Source of the DNA: Eupeodes corollae | Lineage: Eukaryota > Arthropoda > Insecta > Diptera > Syrphidae | Direction of reading: 5' to 3' | DNA length: 64,000 bases | Assembly: GCF_945859685.1 (NCBI RefSeq) | Contig: NC_079149.1 | Location: 70,450,991-70,514,990 of the forward strand | Part shown: one piece after another, positions 57,439 to 64,000 of the stretch | Numbering within the stretch: position 1 is the stretch's first letter | How the letters are laid out: every line of letters begins with the position of its first letter | Notes under the pieces: model-generated | What the model was told of the DNA's origin: nothing | What the model saw: only the letters and a program-made list of their open reading frames with translations | The model's database searches: none | Position numbers and translations under genes: made by a program

Positions 57439-59929
57439 CATTTGCGTGCATATAGTTTGCATCACGATTTTCGGTTTATTGTATGAAAATGTTTATGTAA
57501 GCCTTGGCCTTTATTGACGAGAAGCTCTTAACACTGCAAAGAGACAGTAAACATTTTGTTTTGCTTGTTCATCTCGATTATTTCAGCACAAAGCTCAATA
57601 ACATTATGAACAAATTGTTTTAAATCACAAGTTAATCTTAATTCCGATGCATCGACCAATTTCTTACACTTGTGGCCTACAATAATTTAATAATTAATAA
57701 AGAAAATCGTTGCTTTTTGCAATATCAGCTTATAACTAATAGAGTAAACTTTTTGAACTCCAAGCTCAAATATCTCGCAATCTCCCAAACGGATTTTAAA
57801 AACATATATAATGTATGTATATTATTGCGTGTACGTACTAGGGCCAAAGATTATGTAAGCAAAACTGTGATCTTGAGTTTACAAAATTTAGTTTGAAAAA
57901 AAGGATGCTCTTTTTGCGCGTAATTATTAAGTTAAACAAGTATCTAATCAACAAGGATTCATTGGCCTTGTGCCGCATCGTTTCTGGCACTTGTCTATTT
58001 TTCAAATCACAAAGCTATACTTTAACTTTTTCCCAAAAGTCGTGAACCTCTTTTTTTTCCAGCTTTGTGAATCCTTTTGATTCTCACTCATTAATTGAAA
58101 AAGTCTCTGGTATTGAGCCTTGTTTGTTGTTTTTGTCCTTTATAATTATGAAAAATATTATTTAAAACCAACAAAATTGTATAAAGACTTACATTTTTGT
58201 TAATATATCTGTACAGCTTCAATGTCCGACACAAATAACTTGTCGTAGAAAAAGATGGCTTATTCGATTCCATTCCAATCGAAATCAGTGATGCCAATTT
58301 TTACGAATTTCGAAAATCGTAAAACATTTTCCACTCCGAATCCACTACGAATGGAATTTGTGATAGTTTTATCGGGAAACGGAGGGAATTTTCAACTACG
58401 ATGGAATTTGTGATAGGGCTGAATAGCTTGTATTTTGGTGAAATAGGCCACTGGATTTCTAGACAATTCTCTTATTTGTAGGTCTATTATCAAATCTGTA
58501 TTACATATTAGTTTTTTTTAATGGTAAAAATGAATACAGAATTACGAAAATCTTGAAATAATTTACTTTAAATGTTTATAAAAAAAATGCATTCTATTGT
58601 GGGAACTTTTTTCGTTTCCTTTTTGTTTGACATCGACAAGTGCAACATAACAATTAAGGCTTCGTCGTCGCCTCGATTAATACCTTTTTTTTGCACAAAA
58701 GGTAAAGTATACCGGATGAATGTTTAAAGTATATAAAATAGCCATACAAATATTAGGTAGAGTTCTCGAAAAATAAAGAGTGTATTGTATGTTATGTTGT
58801 GAAGTGTGCAATGCCATGACTAACAACGAATATTGTGTAATATGATATGTAAAAAGGCTCTTCAAGTTCAAAAATACGCACCAGCATCTTACCTACTTTA
58901 CGCGCATGTATATGTATACAAAATCATTATATAAAAGAAAAATATAATACTGAAACCAATATGTATTTGAATATTTAAAATATAAATACAAAATAAAAAC
59001 ATAATTTAGCACACAACTTAAATGCATACATTTTAAAAGATCATAGTTTTTTATATTTTTATATTTTTTTTTTTATTGTAGCAGTAATTATTTACATTTT
59101 TTCTTATTGCACAATTTACAGAGATTTAGTATAACCCTACTTTACTTCTGAAAAAATAACAATTTTATATAAAATTATCACAGTTTAACATAACTAACAA
59201 ATCGAAGGAAAAAGCTACAAAAAAAACCTTCTTCAAATTTTTATGAAACATAGTTATTCAAGATTGGAGAGAATAGGAGGCTGAGAAGATCATAGTTGAT
59301 TTCGTGATAGTCAATTTTCGGAAAATTTAAACCAAGCCAACAGTTCTTATATTTCACGTTCAAATCATTTCATATTTCATTAAACCAAACTAACAATTTG
59401 CATACATATTTCACATCCAATTTTGTGTTTATATAAATAATTACGAATTTCTTTTGACCAAAGGTGAAACTTTCTTTCAACAAATGAGATCAGAGGTCGT
59501 GCTAGGTTTTTGTATCATTATAATATGTGGTTCATTTGCAGCTTTAGTAAGAATGAAAACTTAACCTCAATAACGATCTTATGGAAGAATAAATAGAATG
59601 CAATTTATACCATTCCATGCATATTTCTCAACTCAAAGAAAATTACCATAATTTATATACCTATTTAGGACTTATATAGTATATAACGTTACGCGGAGAA
59701 AATCTTATTTACGTGATGTTATACTTTTTATTTTGCAGAAGAGTAATGGGACAGTCAGATGTATGATTTTTAAAAACTGATAGTAAAATTAAAAATTAAA
59801 ACAATAGACGTTTACTTAGAAGTTATATTTCAGACAGAAAAAATATACCAACCTATGTATGCACAAACGTTCATGTTGTGTCTGTTTTAATTTTCACTAT
59901 GCAAAAAATGATTGAAATTATTATTTACC
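57439..59929. other. Intergenic with coding-like relics and a short duplicated motif
   Basis: The minus strand at about 57530-57690 reads a coding-like stretch that starts IVGHKCKKLVDASELRLTCD and runs about 50 codons without a stop. Its family is unknown. A 22-base motif, CTACGATGGAATTTGTGATAG, occurs twice (about 58347-58370, with one extra base, and 58395-58416). The remainder is AT-rich and unrecognised. Confidence 0.45.
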
Positions 59930-59931
59930 TA

Positions 59932-61254
59932 CAGTGGCTCCCACGACTAATCTGACAAAGAAAATGTAAATTTTTGAAGTGCAATTTATCCAAGAAAATG
60001 TATAGAAGTAATAGAACTTAATAATCATTTTATAGCATTATTAATCTTAAATTAAGTTTAAATAAAATAAAAACTGTATTGCAAGTTATTAATTATCAAA
60101 TAAATACAAAAAGTAGTAGGTATAGTTCTTTTCCGTAAAATGTCAATGTTTTTATTAACTTTATATAACAGAAGGCTTTTACTTAAATTTTAAGGTAGTT
60201 TCCTGTTCCACGTCAAAATTACACCAAAACTAAAACCAACTTTGAAAATTAAAAAATTGGTTTTGTTGCAAAAGCCAGGACGTAAATCAGTTCGAGAAAT
60301 AACAAACATTTCTTTTACAATTCATTACATTATTTCAGAATTTGAAAAGCAAAATAGGATTCATAATGTGGGCAGAAAAGTAAAAAGAGAAAAGATAGAG
60401 ACGTAACGATGAGAAACAACTTTTTAGGCTAAACAACAAAAATCCCTTCTTATCTTCGGAATCTCTAAAGATTGTTTTGGAAGAGACCACGAGTAAAGAA
60501 GAAGTAGCACCACTATCAAATTAATGACCGAAATGACCGTGTAGCCGTGGCTAGAAACCCATGATTCAGTCGAAAAATAGATATGAAAGACTAAAGTTTG
60601 CGAATGATAACATAACACTTTTTTAATAAATAAGGCGGAACTAAATCATTGTTAGTAAAGCTTTAAACTTATGACAGTGCTTATAGTTTTAAATAGAAGA
60701 ATGTAAATTTGCTTGGCTAAAAGAAAATGAAGAATTTTCTCATAATCATACTCGAGCTATTGTGAAGCATTGTGGTGCCATGTTGTGATAATGTGTTGCA
60801 AATTCTGATGTTCGGAAATATTTTATTCAGGGTTTGGTGTCTGTGAGCTTGGATACAAGAAACAAAGCACATATCTTGTACAGTAAGTTCGTGGTTATTG
60901 TATAACTGCCCTTGGGTGCTTAAAACACACAGCCACGTGACTCCATATATGCAATCAAGCATATATTGGATGAACTGGGACGTGCGTCGAGCTGCTCAAA
61001 AGAACTTTAGAAACATTGAGGATCTTAAGACGTTCCTTAAAAACGAATGCCAACAAAATTTCTTAAGTATTCTAACAACATTTTTCTTCAATATCTTGAC
61101 ACCTTAAGAAAGCTTCCTTATTTAAATTAAAAACGTGTGTAAATGTCATATAAAATGACTATAACGTTTTACACTTAATACATTTTCTTAGAGAAATTGT
61201 ATTGCGAAAATATAGATTCTCTCTTACCGATAAGAGAGACAGTGGGAGCCACTG
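59932..61254 (+). mobile_element. Degenerate Tc1-like element with TIRs (1.3 kb)
   Basis: TA at 59930-59931 and at 61255-61256 flanks perfect 13-base inverted ends CAGTGGCTCCCAC. Plus-strand fragments match a Tc1-type transposase: KPGRKSVREITNISFTIHYI (helix-turn-helix region, about 60276) and, near the end, NWDVRRAAQKNFRNIEDLKT then FLKNEC (about 60973-61053; compare the ELDRRVR....N.E.LK.FL segment that follows the DLNPIE motif). The catalytic core is not readable and stops are frequent. Confidence 0.78.
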
Positions 61255-61592
61255 TACATGATATGTATATCGAAATACAATTATTGTAATCACAAAAACG
61301 ATCGTTCGATAAATTAACACCCGCTTTGAGTTGTCCTAATTTTTAAAAAGGTATACCGAAAAAAAATTCTCTTTGTTGGTTCCGCAATTTTATAATTCGG
61401 CTATTGAAATAAATTAAAATTTCACTACTGGCCCTTAAAAAAGAGATCACTACTTCTGGATGATTATGCTTTGGAACTCCTATAGCAAAATAACGGGAGT
61501 AGGTTATGAAATATGAAATAGTTCCGAATTTAAATAACAAGAAAAAATAAGACGTACTTAAGTAAGTACTATGAAATTTCAAAAAAGAGTTT

Positions 61593-63772
61593 GGGATGCG
61601 ACCCACACTGATAACTTCCCTTTCGGTCTGTCGATTTCTCTTGTTTAAAACATTAACGTAATATTCATAAGTCATAACAATATTTTGTGTGAGATAAATA
61701 AATTTGAAGTCAATTTTATCTTTTTATTTGTGTTATTTATTTATTTATTCAACTTTTTATAACAACAAAAAATGTAACAAAACTAATAAATTTGAAAAAA
61801 TGCCTTGAAGAAGCTGAAAAATAGCCAGCGAAACGTCGGGTAACAGAAGATGAATTAGTTTTTTATTAACTGCATCAAGAATATTAATCATTAAAGCCCA
61901 ATCAAACAAACATTATATATTAAATCAAGAACTTATGATCCAACAACCAAACCCATATCTAAAGTTTTATTTTATATAAACAGAGTACAATAACAAAAAT
62001 CATTTATGGGCTGAATATAGACGTTAGTCCAAAACCGATACAGACTAGTTACCAAGTTGCAATAAGTCGTGCCCTGATTTTTCATAACTCTTAGTTATAA
62101 TCATATTCATTATGCGACTCCCTGTATATTCCAAAAAATTACAAAAAGAAGTTGTAAAATTAACATTGGTACACAGAATGTATGTATAATGTTGCTTTCT
62201 CTCCCGCTACAAGTTTATAGCAACATAATATTTCATCTCGCATAGTGCTTATAAATACTTTTATGTTCCTAGAATAAATATATTCATACCTACACATACA
62301 AGATGTATGTGATTATGTAGTTTAAATTTCTAACAAGTAATTTTAAGATATTGGCTCTCACCACAAAGTATCTCACTTTGAATTACCGAACAGCACAACG
62401 ATAATTATATTACGGTTAAGTTTCAGTTACAATCAGGATTGGTTGTAAGTCCTGATATTGGCATACAATACTTCAATGCAGAAAACGACTTCAGGCAATA
62501 TGTTTTCACTGGAGGTTTAGCGCCATAAAAGTCAAAGATTATGCAGTTGGACTTATAAAACAAGCAAGTTATTTTGTGCCCACGTTCCTGATAACATTTA
62601 CAAAAAAAGCAGAAAATCCATGTTATTAGACAAAATAAACTTTTTAATCATTTGCATTTATCGATGGATAAATAATAATAAGTTATGAATCTTAGCAGTC
62701 GAGAATTGTGCGAATATGTGTGAAATATAATGTAATGCAATTTTAGACAAAAACACGGAAACATACAGTGTCCATTTATTGTATATATATTTACTTTATA
62801 AATAAAAACAAAAACTGAAAAAAAAAATCTGTCACCTCGAAAATTTTTTTAATACAAAATGATTTTATCTCCAAAACAATTTTGTGCAACGAAAAATAAC
62901 GTCTGGTACAATTTTGAGAAAAATCGAATTGAAATTTAAAAAAAAAAACATTACTCAAAGTTGGTAAAAAATGAATTTTGACTCAAATATCCTTTCAAAA
63001 CTTTGAGATATTGGCTTTAAACTACTTTTATCTTTTAAAAAATATTTTTATCAACATTCAATAAAATTTTGAGTAAAATCCAATTGACATTTTTTTTACA
63101 AAAAATAAAATCTTAAACTTAACAAAAGTTGGTAAAAATTGATTTTCGACTCAAATATCTTTTTGAAACTTTGAGATATTGGCTTTACACTTCTTTTATC
63201 TTTTAAAAAATATAGTTTTCAACATTCAACAAAATTTTGAGAGTAACCTCATTGACAGTCTTTTACAAAAAATAAAAACCTAAAAAAAACAATACTAAAA
63301 CTTAGTAAAAATTTACTTTCGATTCAAATAGCTTTTCAGAAATGAAAAATATTGTCGTCAAACTTTTTATTTCACGGAAAATATTGTTTTCGACATTCAG
63401 TAGTTTTTTTTATAAAAATTCAACAGTCCGTTTTTCATAAAAAATAAAATCTACAAGAAATAGTACGGAAATTTGGTAAAAAATGATGTTCGGTTCTTGA
63501 TATCTCTAAAATTAATTTTATTCATCCAATTTGTAAAAATTTAAGAAATGCTACTAAAATCGGTAAGAATTTGTTTTCGACTAAAAATCTATTTAACAAA
63601 ACTAGATTTTTAAACTAAACTATTTCTTTATATGAAAAATATTGATGGTAATTTTAAAATTTTTAAGAATAATTCAACTGACAACTTTTTTAACCCGACA
63701 CGAAAACCTACAAACTTTTAAGCAAGACAAATCGACAGACGGGATGGAAAGTTATCAGTGTGGGTCGCGTCC
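61593..63772. mobile_element. 2.2-kb TIR element carrying a ~170-bp tandem array
   Basis: Long inverted ends: the left starts GGGATGCGACCCACACTGAT and the right, in reverse complement, ATGGACGCGACCCACACTGA. Both continue with TAACTT..CC..CGTCTGTCGATTT (left has GGTCTG) for about 50 bases in all. No transposase is recognisable. The left third contains a motif, GCCAGCGAAACGTCGGGTAA (61824-61843), of a kind seen in dipteran repeats. The right third is a tandem array (separate entry). It is probably a non-autonomous DNA element that captured or amplified a satellite. Confidence 0.7.
62850..63720. repeat. Tandem array, ~170-bp unit, about 4-5 diverged copies
   Basis: The marker TTGGTAAAAA (or TTAGTAAAAA) recurs at 62961, 63129, 63302 and 63473, giving periods of 168, 173 and 171 bases. 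A shorter final copy starts near 63561. Each unit also has CGACTCAAATATCTTT-like, TTTGAGATATTGGC-like and TTTTCAACATTCA-like blocks. The last units are more diverged than the middle ones. A solitary unit lies at 44640-44835. Confidence 0.85.
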
Positions 63773-64000
63773 ATTTTTTTTTTATTAATAGCTACAAATA
63801 ACAATGGTAAGCATGCATTAGGATATATGTACATATATAGAGTCCTTGGGAAATCGACATTCTATTTGAATACGTTTTTTTGTATTAAAACTCAATGTGT
63901 AGTGGCACTTGGGCTAGATATTTTATGAAATCTGTGCATGGAATTACTTTGTTTTCTAAATCGGACTTTAATTTTGTAAAGAAGCATGTAGCTTATCCAG
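63773..64000. other. Right edge, AT-rich, nothing recognised
   Basis: Only 228 bases remain after the TIR element. No gene or repeat was identified. Confidence 0.6.

Noticed and set aside
61824..61843. GCCAGCGAAACGTCGGGTAA motif as a separate functional element
   Set aside because: It resembles a motif common in dipteran repeat ends and lies inside the TIR element at 61593-63772, so it is treated as part of that element.
1..64000. CRISPR arrays, bacterial operons, rRNA or tRNA genes
   Set aside because: The sequence is eukaryotic. The only tRNA-like segments are SINE heads, which lack a full cloverleaf in its usual context, and I saw no regularly spaced short repeats of CRISPR type.

Overview
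This window looks like nuclear DNA of a higher fly (Diptera, Brachycera). It is very AT-rich, its genes are split by GT-AG introns, and the two recognisable host genes most resemble the fly versions of the par-1 kinase (MARK family) and the proteasome beta-5 subunit. The large introns and the dense, varied transposon load suggest a fly genome larger and more repetitive than that of Drosophila melanogaster. The species cannot be named from the sequence.

Layout. Positions 1-22348 hold the 3' half of par-1 on the plus strand. The kinase and UBA domains lie off the left edge. Here there are two spacer exons (3077-3147 and 5434-5554), a possible short alternative end (12194), a 42-base phase-neutral cassette exon (17913-17954), and three exons encoding the KA1 membrane-binding domain (20200-20349, 20410-20528, 21174-21232). 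The KA1 domain ends at a conventional TGA. The same frame then stays open for a further 371 codons to a TAA at 22346-22348. This makes par-1 a strong candidate for stop-codon readthrough with an unusually long, Ser/Thr-rich and acidic extension, and it is the main finding of the window.

Positions 22349-38561 are intergenic and full of mobile DNA: a tRNA-derived SINE, a Tc1-like element whose transposase appears to carry an intron, a foldback element, another SINE, and a Tc1-like element split by a 2.26-kb hAT-type insertion that itself holds copies of a TTAA-flanked MITE. Prosbeta5 is a complete three-exon gene on the minus strand (38562-39717). Just beyond its start lies a second copy of the same MITE, split by a nearly full-length RTE-type retrotransposon (40081-43180).

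Positions 43435-64000 contain no confident host gene. They hold a decayed Myb/SANT-like gene fragment, a jockey-like LINE broken by a SINE that was itself broken by a LINE tail, a second RTE copy (minus strand), several Tc1-like relics, and a 2.2-kb terminal-inverted-repeat element carrying about four copies of a ~170-bp tandem unit.

The two host genes are not an operon and have no obvious joint function. Par-1 is a polarity and microtubule-associated-protein kinase; Prosbeta5 is the chymotrypsin-like catalytic subunit of the 20S proteasome. Both map to chromosome arm 2R in D. melanogaster, so finding them on one piece of DNA fits conserved chromosome-arm content, although they are not neighbours there. 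All calls come from reading and translating the sequence by eye; no database search was run.
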